Shown here one piece after another: positions 1 through 11,200 of a DNA stretch of 64,000 bases. A program made the position numbers and the translations under genes. The notes beneath the pieces are model-generated. The model did not search any database and was not told where the DNA came from. It worked only from the letters and a program-made list of their open reading frames with translations. The DNA lies in contig NC_079882.1 in assembly GCF_029227915.1 (NCBI RefSeq), positions 20,775,001-20,839,000 on the forward strand, in the 5' to 3' direction. Each line of letters begins with the position of its first letter. The stretch's first letter is position 1. The stretch is from Hydractinia symbiolongicarpus (lineage: Eukaryota; Cnidaria; Hydrozoa; Anthoathecata; Hydractiniidae).

Positions 1-1658
1 TGTCAGTTGATGCCGCCTCCAGCCTTCATATTCTCGTTTGAAAGAATTTTCTATTAAAACAAATTCATAGTGTCCTTCAGATTTTGCACGGTGTTTTATT
101 AAAGATGACTTTAAACTTCTTTGACAGTGATTGTTTCGGTTCCTTATCTGGATGAGTCATGAATTCTTTACGATTAACTTAAATCAAAAAAAGAAATTAA
201 ACTTCCTACAACTTTATTTCCAGGCTTATTTTCTTTTCAACGGCGTTGCGCTTTTTGATAGATCTCTAACGAAAGTAAAAGGGGCTAGGATCGAGTTTGA
301 TACTAACACAAAAACACAATATAACTTACTAATTATTTCCTGGCATCTATATCACCATGGGGGACACAGAAACTTTAGAAAATATATACAAACAATTCGC
401 AATAGCAAACTTTTAGGTAAAAACGATGTCCGCGTCTAAAAAAGCTTAAATATTTTCTAACACTAAATTTTCAGACATCAATTATCGGGAATAAATTTTC
501 AGGCAAAATTTGTATTAAATTTGAAACCAAACGTGATTTGTAATTTGTAGTGTGAAGTGAACAGAGAGAAAATAAAATTATGAGATAGTGTTTTTTGCGT
601 TTATTAAAGAGATCCTTGTGAGAACAAGCTTATCTAAATCTAAGAAAGGTAAAAACTGATCAGAGTCTGCAACTATTTGTCTTGCTTTCTTAAAAAAGGC
701 AAGAATAAACTATAAATGTTATGGTTAACACAGAATGATTTTGTTGTTTTATGTGTTTTTGATCGCTGTATAAAATTTTGACAGAAACATTTTTTTATAG
801 TTTTATTAGGGTTTAAATGTAGCATTGCTATGTAAATGGCCGTTTTGTGGCTACTTCTTAAAGTGGCCAAACAGAACTACCTTCCCCGAACTCGACAGGT
901 GCTGCGCTAGTACCAGCTTCTGGCGATGCCTGCATTATAATAAGCAATCCACATGTTCGAAAAATCGGGAAAATAGGAAATGTTGAAAAAATTAATAGCG
1001 TTTAATGTTGTGAATCTAACTAAATAATTTATAATCCTAAGTTCTTATTCTGTTTGTAGTGCGTGCACAATGTCTCCCTCTTTCCCAATATATAACTTCC
1101 GGAATATTATTGCAGTGTCATTGTCTTTACTGTAAAAATTTCTGTTAGAAACAGAAAGCTTTTTAATCTTATTCTAATTAATTAAAAATTCGATAGATAT
1201 GCTTTTATCGAAATTTTTTTTGAGGGAAAGGAGAAAAAAGAAATAATAATTAGTTGTGTATTACACTAAAATATACATCTCAATCATGAATCTGATTGAT
1301 GCGATGTCATCCTCAACTTCTCTGTCATTCTGTTTTTATGTCCTGATCTGATCCCCCCATTGTCATACTAAGTGGACTCGTGTAGGTTGCACAACAGAAT
1401 TTGTGTGTGAAGATATGTCCTTCCAACGCATGTACAGGGATTGGATTTTTGCTGTCATGACATCGTATTCGTAGAAGTTGTGTTATCTTTTGCTATTTTG
1501 ATTAGAATTAATAGAAGAAAATCTTGGCATATCTTTTAGTGAATAGGTAGGTAGGAGATGAATTCGTTAATAAACAACAGAAACTTAAACTAATCGAGCT
1601 ACACATTGTTTTTTGTGTGTGTTTTCAATAAGCGACTTTTGATTTGTCTCTTACACAG
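1..1658. other. 5' flank without a recognised gene
   Basis: I see no supported gene here. Positions 1-60 resemble 1926-1985 (shared words such as cagttgatg and agccttcat), a decayed direct repeat about 1.93 kb apart. Short open stretches exist but lack a start, splice pattern or motif I could defend. Confidence 0.5.
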
Positions 1659-1837
1659 ATGCCAAAATGCAGATGTCGCAAACAGAAAAATTTAATGCGC
1701 ATTCCCACATACTAAACGCTAGGAGCTCAACGTCAAGCTCGAGTGCAATAAAAAGTGGCCTTAAGAAGTTGCTAAGCACGAGATTATCTTTGGGCAAAAG
1801 TCGGCAAAAAATACAAGTCGGCCAAAAATCACATTGA
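1659..1837 (+). CDS. Possible 3'-terminal exon of a gene running in from the left
   Basis: A good acceptor (pyrimidine tract ending ttacacag, 1651-1658) opens a 58-codon frame ending in TGA at 1835-1837. The first two bases would complete a split codon. The peptide is Ser/Lys-rich (a TSSSSAIKSG stretch, then LKKLLSTRLSLGKSRQK) and less AT-biased than its surroundings, which looks coding. I do not recognise it, found no upstream exon to join, and see no clear polyadenylation signal nearby, so it could be a chance frame. Confidence 0.28.
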
Positions 1838-3844
1838 CATAATATAGTCACTTTTCCCCACTAATTTCCAAAACATGACCACGAAAGTTTAAATTTTCGA
1901 GCTTTCCCTGCCAAAAAGAAGAAACAGTTGCCAGTTGATGTACCTCTAGCCTTCATGTTCTAGTTCTAAAGAACTTACTATTGAAGCAGATACTGTTGGT
2001 TCTAGTATTGATGAAGACGACTTTTAGATTTTTACTTACTCTTGGTTTGCTAAAAACTTCTGTATCAAAGTTGACCTGTCATTCTTCTCCACGAAAGCAT
2101 GAAAGATGTGAATGTATGTGCAGTCATCGCTTTCATTGAAGTTGGATGCAGCCATTCTGCAAAGACTTAATTTTTAATTGTAATGGATACTGGTTCACTG
2201 TCCAACTTCAAATATTTCAAATGTCAAAGCTTCAAAATGTTTATGTTGCAGATAAGATACCTGCCGTATTTTTCTTTTTTGTTTAGTTTACTAAAATATT
2301 AATGTTTCGAGAAGATGCTCTTCCCTCTTCATGTCTTTACAGACAAGTCTAATGCTATTGAGGCATTTAACGGTTTATCTTTGTCTGCAAACAGATCATT
2401 GGGTGCTTTTTAAGCTGTTTTGCATTACAATGATGGCAAAAATGCAGTAAAAATGGATAGTTTACATGTTATACGCATAAAATTCGAAGTGGTAAATGAT
2501 TTTTTATATTTTCATTAACCATTCTTAAAATTTTTTTTGGAATGGATAAAGCAGAAGCACAAATTTATGTTTAGAAATTTTCCTCTTTTCTACTTTTATT
2601 GCCATTATGGGTTTCAAGGTCACGTAAACAAATGCTCACGATTTCCTTTTGTCTACTTGTGAAGATACATACACTATATTGGCACTAGACACATACACTA
2701 TATTTATCCCGTTATCACAACTACCCCTTCACCCATAATACCATCTTGGCGTTCTTTCCCACAGCTCCCAAAATATTTATCTCACTGCGACGCCTGTATT
2801 TTAACACAATTTGGTAGTTAAGACGAGTCAACTTCCAAGTGTTTACAGACGGATAAGTTCCCACTACCCTGCCATCTTTAATAGACATTGAAAATATTGA
2901 GCACAGACGTCCAAAGGCTTGGAGTTGCATGCATGCAGCCCACTAACACTTTACCATTTAAGCATCCATTAAAAAAGTAACAACAACAACAACAAAGTTC
3001 CTTCTTACCCAGTCTCTCTTACTAGAAACTGTTATCAAGAGGTAATCATCCTGGAAACAAAGTTGCGCATTTTAGCGAAAATTATCAGATAAGGTCATCC
3101 TTTTCACCCTAAAACGAATTTGTTAATAAAATGTTCTTCAACTATGCAACACTATCTATAATGACGTCGATCCACGACTGACAGAAAGCGTCGTCTTCAG
3201 GGCACAATGTATCTATTTAACATCGTGAAGGAAATGACAGAAAAGATTCAAGAAAATCCTCATAGACAGTTCATGAACTTGTTGTTGTTTTGTTGTATTG
3301 TTCTTTTTATTGAAGAAGTTTATGTTGAATTTAGAACCAAATAATCTAGCTTCGCAGCAAACGTTGCACCGCTAGGCAATAGCAGAAGACACGGAGCTGA
3401 CTTTGTGTTATAAATGCACGAATAGGCTTTTTCTTGCGGATGTGACCTTACGCTTTTAATTTAACAGAAACAAATACAAAGTATTTTTAGTATTACGTAC
3501 TGTTGTGATAAGTATTTACAGTATTTTCGTAAACGATATCTGTTTTAAGATCCACAAAAATCTTGTTGATAAAGCAACAATACCAGTCTTAATTAATTGA
3601 ATTGTCTCACAATGTGTTTATAAGGAAATGACTCATGAAAATTGATTAATTCACTGGAGGTGGTAAGTAAAGAACTTATCGACTTAAATTTCTAAGGGAC
3701 TATTACTTACACTTAAGGCCGATTTCCATTAAAGCGTTTTCTTGCGCGGCCCGCAGCACATAGTTTGTGAGTAACTTTTAGGTGCTTATTGCGTTTCCAG
3801 CTGAACAACCATTTTAACAGTCTTAATAAAGAATCTGAAAACAA

Positions 3845-4660
3845 AGCTTTCGCGAATTTCGCGTTTTTTGACCTTTTCGCGAAACTTTGTTTCGCAAAAT
3901 TTTCAAAAATAGCTATTCATGAAAGTTTATTAATTACAAACTTTATAAATTGCTAAATTGCTGGTTTTAAATGTTATTTCTTGACTTTCCCTCACTTGGT
4001 TCGCCCTCCCGATATAAAAAAGAGAAACATTGAAGCCCTTGCATGCTGGTTGGACGATTGCCTTTTACAACTACATAACATCAGCCGATAGTAAAGATAT
4101 CATCATTAATGGATAAAAAGCCGCTGGAATATACGACGCCATTGCACTTGAGCTACCGTAAGTTACCGACGATAGATCCTTTCCATGATATTGATCCCTT
4201 GGTCGATCAAGTCCTACCTTATTAACTTCAAATCTGGACGCCGTTTGCATAATTGTCGAAGAGAAGCGGAATGTTTATAGTCGAGTCACTTGCGAAAAAG
4301 ACGATGACCACGTTGTATGGGAGCCGGAAGAAGACGAGCCTAGAAATGTTTTGATCTGTTTTGTGATTTAGACGATGAACTCAATTTGTGAATAGAAGTT
4401 TTTACATACCATTAGAAAGAAAATAACATCGTTAAAAACACTTCTTCCTTTTTCTATCATAAGAAATATAGGCAACCTTTTTAACTAAGTTTATAATCAC
4501 GAATCGCAAAAATTTATCTTGCCAAAACTTTCTAATTTCAGATTTCGCAAAATTTTATCTCGCGAAAATTTTTCAATTTAAAGATTCGCGAAAATTTATC
4601 CAAAGAAATTCGCGAGTTTTTTTGGACTCGCGAAAGTTTCTCTCGCGAAAGTTTCTCCGA
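3845..4660. repeat. Inverted-repeat element built of TTCGCGAAA words
   Basis: The left side (3845-3912) and right side (about 4495-4660) carry repeated words of the type ttcgcgaaa and cgcaaaatttt in opposite orientation. They flank about 580 bp of less AT-rich DNA. Weaker copies of the words occur near 5260-5310 and 11100-11180. I infer a dispersed non-autonomous repeat; its exact ends are not visible. Confidence 0.4.
4109..4371 (+). pseudogene. Short coding-like relic, unidentified
   Basis: A frame opens at ATG 4109 (MDKKPLEYTTPLHLSYRKLP), contains a strong donor-like GTAAGT at about 4157, and stops after 38 codons. A second frame (about 4228-4371) reads through an acidic stretch (CEKDDDHVVWEPEEDEP). 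Base composition is richer in G+C than the flanks. I do not recognise the protein. It lies inside the TTCGCGAAA inverted repeat, so it may be element-derived cargo or a captured gene fragment. Confidence 0.2.
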
Positions 4661-5024
4661 GTAAAGTAGTTGAGTTTCTTCAATTTAATTAATCCCAAAA
4701 GATGAGAGATTAATTTTGATGAATTTGAGCATACGAAAGCTTCAAATTTGATTATACGTGCAAACACTCCCGTCCGTCAACCTGCTTTTTGTATTTCCAC
4801 AATTGCACAAAAAAAACTACTATCACTAATTGTGACATGTAATTCAAAGGCGAATACATTCTAAAGTCGTCCTCATTTGCTCATATCACCCATGACAACT
4901 TTACAAAATCTTTTTAACGAAATTCAATTTTATTGGTCAAGAGCATAAAAAGGTGCATGCATCTAATCTAATGAATGTATCGGGGGGTAAGATAACAACG
5001 GCTTTAATCATAATAGCATATAAC

Positions 5025-5030
5025 TATAAA
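5025..5030 (+). promoter_or_regulatory. Candidate TATA box upstream of the MAM/EGF/TSR gene
   Basis: TATAAA within ctataaagtg, 123 bp before the ATG at 5153. In such AT-rich DNA this word is common, so support is only positional. Confidence 0.2.
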
Positions 5031-5152
5031 GTGTATGTAATATTCTTTTTGTTTGTGCTGCCCCCTTTTAAATATGCGAAAGCATAAGCCATACAAATTG
5101 TAAAGCAGCACAAGCGGATAATCGATGTATTCGGAATAACATAGCAAGAGAG

Positions 5153-5201
5153 ATGAATTGGAAGACGTTAACAATCTTGGTATTAATTACCTCTTGTATA
5201 G
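5153..5201 (+). CDS. Exon 1: signal peptide
   Basis: The ATG opens MNWKTLTILVLITSCIG: a Lys then a hydrophobic core ending in small residues, a typical secretion signal. The exon ends G|GTAAGG in phase 1, matching the phase-1 acceptor of the first MAM exon. Confidence 0.7.
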
Positions 5202-8200
5202 GTAAGGGGAATATATTACTACGTAATCTTGAGATACTTTATTTTAAGTTTTCAAAAAATGAAGATTTTGCGAAATAGTTAAAAATATTTTTACCACTCG
5301 CGAAAATCGATTGTAAAATCAGATGGCGATGCCGTTAAAGGATTACACATCTCTTCCACATTGCATACAAGATGTTAATTCTGTTGTATGTTTTTCAATA
5401 ATGTTAAATTTTAAAGGCTGCTGTCTTGGGTTTAAACGAACTATTAATTAGAAGGAGAAAATTAATTTTATCCACAAAGTTGTTTTTTGTCCGGTTTGCA
5501 GCAAAAATTCCTGAACTTTGTAATCACCAGTCATCTGATCTTGTTTATCTGACTGTGTGACTAAGACTATGTTTCCACTAGACGATAAACGTTGCGTTGC
5601 ATCGCGTCGCGGTGTAAAAGTATATCGGATAGACGTATTGTTATTTGTGGAAAATATTTGTATCAGATAGCTTTTACGACGCGGCGGTTATGAAAGTGAT
5701 ATAGCGTGTACTAGGTGAATATTGTGACAAGGAATTTGTAAATGGAAAAATCAAAAAATTCATACAACAAAATTTATTTTAAAAGCGCGGTTTCTTTTTA
5801 TTTTAAATGTGAAATTGTTTATAAATTACAAACTCATGGCAAACAAAAGGAGAATAACATAAATTTTAGAAAAAATATATTTCTATTGGTGAAAATAATA
5901 TTTTAAAGTTTACTCAAAACATGCCTTCTTAACACGTTACATTTTCGTTTGCAAAATTTGCTGTTCAACCAAGAACGATGTGGAAATGTGCTGTTTCCGT
6001 TATGCCAAATCCTACGTTACAATTTTTAAACACAACGCAACGTTTATAGTGTAATGGAAACATAGTCTTATTCTGCAGAAACTTTCAATAAGCAGCACAA
6101 AAAGAATTACCTGAAACAATAGACATTTTAATGGGCAGTCGCTGAAACGCGCTGATTAGTCATCTCAGTTTGAATAAATTGCTCCAACAACAAAGTTAAG
6201 AAAAATGCTAATTAAATCATATGTTCTAATAACAAGAATTATTTTGCACTAATGCCCTTTAGAATATGAAAAAATAAGATGTATTGTTCATTTAAAGCTG
6301 AAGTTTATAAATCATTAAAAGTCTAATTCCGATAGCTATCAAAAAATTCTAATAGCATGAGTCAACTCGCACCCCCTCACTTTCTTGCTACTACGCATTT
6401 TTTATTTACAACAATAACATTCGAGCCGCTGCAAAATTTTAGAATACAAACACTTTTAGTCATATTTTCGAGGTACTTCGTTTCTTAGAGATAGCCATAC
6501 TTCCAAGTAGCCAAGTTACGTAAAATATTAATACCGCTGAAGTTTTAAACGGCATTTTTTTAGTGTGACACATTAAAGTAAGCCAGTATAAGAGTTATAC
6601 GCTGCAATTCTCTATTCTGTCACCCAGGAAACACTGCGCTCATGATAAAAACTGAATTTTATTTAAAGTTCATAAAACTATTTCTCTCTTTTTGATGATT
6701 ATAATTTCATTTAGTTTTTTCAACTTCTTTATAATTTCGCTCCTCGATTTTTGCGCATCCCCACAAAATGGTATGTTCGCGTACCCATTGAGAAAGATAT
6801 TTGTGTATCGACGGAAAGATTTTTACTTTCTTGCAAGGACTTATTCTCCTTTAAATTTCAAATCTTTTTTTCAACGATAGCTACATAGGCATTAAGGCTG
6901 TTCATATGTAGTTAGCTGGCGTTAGGCGGGCTGATATTTTTTGCGTTTATATGAGGCGAGCTGGCCCGGTTAAGTAGTTTGAAAAAATTCACGAAAGTTT
7001 ACTTATATTTTTGCATCGTGTTCTGCTTATTTTTCCAAAACAACGATAAATACACAACAATAAATTTGATGATACTATTCTTTATATCTATTTATTGTTC
7101 TCTATGCATGCAGTATACAGTATTCTCTCCAATAAAATCTCATAAAAAAACTTTCCAAAAAGCAGACACTTAATTCGCGGACAATCTAATTAGTGGACAA
7201 TATTTTTTGCACCAAAGAGGAAATATGCCTTTTTTTCTCTTCTATTACCGGACAATGAATAGTTTTTCTAACATTAATTTCAAACATTTTACCACTGTTG
7301 TGTCCAGCTTGCTTTTAATCTCGTCAATTTTTTTTATCAACCACTTTATCAGCTTGTCATGGAAAGCGATAAAGAGCAGGAACCTCTACACCATAGCCAC
7401 CTCTACAATTTAATCGCTTCCCAATAACTTTAGTCGTAACAGCAGTGTTTAGAACCTTAAGCATTAAGCATAATACTGAAGTATTATGTGGAATATAGAA
7501 GAGATTCCCACAACGCTACCAATGCTTCACGAGCTAATAACGATCTCAATGGAGAGGAAATAGAGAGGAAAGAGAAAATCTTTCCCCTGTTAAGGAGAAA
7601 CAAGAGATCGTCAAGATAAATCATTTATCGATTATTTGTTAAAATTTGTTTGAAAGACTTTTAAGATCTGTAAAAATTAAGTTTGGTTTGTTTGTATTTT
7701 TCTATAACGTCAATATTCTATATTAAATTAATAAAGCCATTACAGTGCACCTAAAACTTTAAGGTCAAATAACTTGAAAACGAGGTGGTGACGTCAATGA
7801 GTTTTCACCACGTGGATAATTGGGGACCACCTGGGTCAAATTTGGGTAAGCTTTTATTACCCCACTGTTGAGTATTTCCAAATCTTTACGTTTATTCGAA
7901 CGTTCTCGGAAAATTTGATTGGTTTCTTTTCTTCACGTGACCAGTCTATATGACGCCGTATTAACCGACATCAAAACAAGAACAAAACAAGAAAGTTAAT
8001 TTAAAGTGGTAGAAAAATGTCAATTACTCCTTGTTTTCGTCTGGTAGACGACAGTTTATTTGACGATGAAATAGACCAATTTATAGCAGGACAACAGTCA
8101 AAAGCTACAAAATATTGTAAAACGTTTGCACTTTGGGCTACATCAACTTTGAGACCCAAAGTTGATGTAGCCCAACACAGTGGTTACAAAAATATTGATT

Positions 8201-11200
8201 CGTTAAGAAATTAGAAATCAGCTAGTATCACTCACCGTTACAAAATGTCAAACATCTTGAGCTCAAATAATACCTAACTTGACGTACATAACCAATCGAT
8301 AACTCTTAATACTTCCAGTTCCACGCAGTCTTCAACCTCTTTTCATTTTTTCAGGAGGAAATTTTAACAATTGTACATTTAATTTTAATACGAACACTCC
8401 ACCAGCGAAACGACAAAGAATTGAATTTTAAAACTGTTTTGAAATATTCTATTTTTTAAAGTTGTATTACATTGTTTATTTTTGAACGAGTTGTGGATCG
8501 AATGTCTGTGTGCACAATCGAAATATAAAGAAAGTTACATGGTTTCCATCTAAGCCTTGTTTTAGTAAAGACCGCTGGACTCTAAAACCTTTTTTTTCAT
8601 TAATGGTTATGAAATAATCAGTGGGGTAATAAGGGACTTATTAACCTTATTAGCCTGTCTATACGGGAAAATATAGACCTCTATGGTGGCCGACAACTGC
8701 TATGCAAAAATAATAATAATAATAATAATAATCTAAAAACAAAAAATAAATCAATTTTGCTTTAAATCAAAGTGAAATGAAACGAAATGAAATCAACTTT
8801 GCTTTAAATCAAAGTGAAATGAAATGAAAGTTTCTCATAAGCTTAAACATCACATTTTATCATATTGTATTTTTCAAAAAAATCGTTGATATGAGCTATT
8901 ACTTTTAGATTTATAAAAACAAATTCATATCACTTTGATTTGAAGCAAAGTTGATTTCATTTCGTTTCATTTCACTTTGATCTCAATTGATTTAATTTCG
9001 CTTTGAATTGATTCATTTTTTTAATTTTAGATTCTTTTTTTTGCATGGCAGTTCTTGGCCACCTCAGACCTCTGTCACTCGCATGGACCTCACTGCGTTC
9101 GGTCATGACCTCAGTCTATATATCCCGTATAGACCGATATAGCTAAACGGTTAATAAGCCATTAATTTAAATAGACAAAAAAGTTAAACCTTGAATATTT
9201 TTGGCATGAATGTACAGAAAAAACATGCATTCTGCAAATAGAATAATTTTATATCATATACAAAAATAAAAGTTAACTCGTTAGCTGGGTATAATGGCCG
9301 CGAGCTGCCATAAAAAAAGCAATTTTAATATTCAAAATAAGTTTAAATTTAAAATAACAAACAAGGCAGAGGACCTAGCAACGCTAATTAATATCGAATT
9401 TGTTTTTGTTTTGTTCTTTATGTGCATGTCCTTAAGTCACATTCAAATTGCAGTTTTAAAATGACGGGCTGTCTGAATTAACGGAAAGGCAGACATTGCC
9501 CCATTTTTTTTAAACTTTGGACGCACGCACCGTGGCCTTGGCCAAATGCACTTTAGGGGCCCTAAACAAATGCGTGCATAGCTCGCTGTAAGAAAAACAG
9601 AAAAAAGGGTTGATTTTTTCTTCCTATAATAATAAGACAATAATAAGCCATAGGTTTAGATTAAAAACAACAAAGCATGTTGTGTTATCTTGCGTTTAAT
9701 TAGATAGTTGGTAGAACACTTTATTTTGATTTATTTTTAGTTAAGTAACAAAATGATGATGATCTAAAAAAACATTTAAAAAATTGAAAATAGTGTAAGG
9801 TCCCTAGAAAAAATTTTAAACAGATAATGTCATCAGCAATAGAAGTTGACTCCCAAATCAGCTTGTTCGGCGGTAAACGAAGCGCATTTGCAATGATACC
9901 ATTGCAGACATCGTCTACATTTCACCCAGTTCCATGATTATACTTTTATGAACTATATCCTTTACTTCTAAAGTTTGGCCATCTGCAGATGCCCTAATCT
10001 TGATACTACATGGAGAGTTCAGTGTTCTGTAATAAAGAAAAAAGAACAGTGTAGCCAGTTAGCCAGTTAGGCTGGCTGGGTGAACAGAGCTTGCTAACTA
10101 ATACTATGACAGAAATTCTTTTTAATTAAAAGTTAGAATCAACCTTGAAAAATAAACAACTTATTAATATGTACTTACTGCGAGAAGCGTTTTCCTGAAC
10201 TTTCTGATTAAAATTTACGACCACCATGAACAGAACACAAGACAGAAAAAAATTTTTTTAATTAATGTATATTTATCTCCTAGTAAACTGAAATATATGT
10301 TTATTTCATTCATTCAGTTTGACAGTTTAAGCTCATAATAATATTTTAAATCAGGGTTTAGTGTTTTCTTGACTCTCCCGCAAGACGTTTTATTGTCCAA
10401 GAATCTCTAATCCATAAATCTACAAAATGTGATGTTTCAAAACGTTTTAATCTATTTGATGTTGACGTACGCGATTTGGCGGGAAATTTACTGCCGGCAG
10501 AATAATCTTCATCTGAGAGGTTGTTTTAAAAAAATGGGGCAATGTCTGCCTTCCCGTTATTTTGGCACACCTGCTAGCTACTTTGCGCAGAGACCTTACT
10601 ATGTATACAAGATTTTTAAAGGAAAGAAATTTTTGGACTACATGTATTGTGATTATCCACATCTTTATGGAGCATCCGTACTGTATATTATATTGACATG
10701 GAAATTGAGTAAAAATGTTAAAACAGTGTGGCTAACAAACATGCTCATTTCAAACCACATAGATTTTCTGGCCGTGTTGAGGCATGGGTCACTAATGAAT
10801 TAATAATAGCCATCAAAGAAGGAGACTTCTTAAAACGGAAAGCATCAAAAACAAAATCCATCATAGACTGGAAAGCTTTTAAACAAAAAAGGAACCAGGT
10901 AAGGCCAACATAAAAAATATGTTGTGTTCTCGTTCGGAAGAGCCTGCAAAAATGAGTCGATCAGGCGGTCAGGCATATTTTTCCCCGGGATTTTTAGATC
11001 GTAGCAAGCAAATTTCCCAGGGCCAAGACAGTATAGCGCCTGTAAACTGTCAGTAGCCACATGAGTGCCCTAAAGAAATTAATTCTTACCAAAATTAACT
11101 TTCGTGAGTTTTTGTCATTTTTCCATAAATTAAGTCTAGCGAAAAAAAATTTATTTTTGAAAAATATCTCGCAAAATTTTTTCCTGGTCTTTCTCTGACT

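Larger units (their letters stand above)
1838..5152. other. Intergenic DNA upstream of the large MAM/EGF/TSR gene
   Basis: No supported gene. It holds the second member of the direct repeat (1926-1985), a CAA microsatellite near 2980, clustered TTCGCGAA-type palindromic words (3845-3912 and 4495-4660), and a short coding-like relic at 4109-4371. Confidence 0.5.

Noticed and set aside
7207-7413. Short hydrophobic frames around 6.7-7.4 kb
   Set aside because: AT-rich chance frames without splice or domain support.
10429-10803. 124-codon plus-strand frame
   Set aside because: Length is near chance expectation; a different frame there carries the LINE signature.
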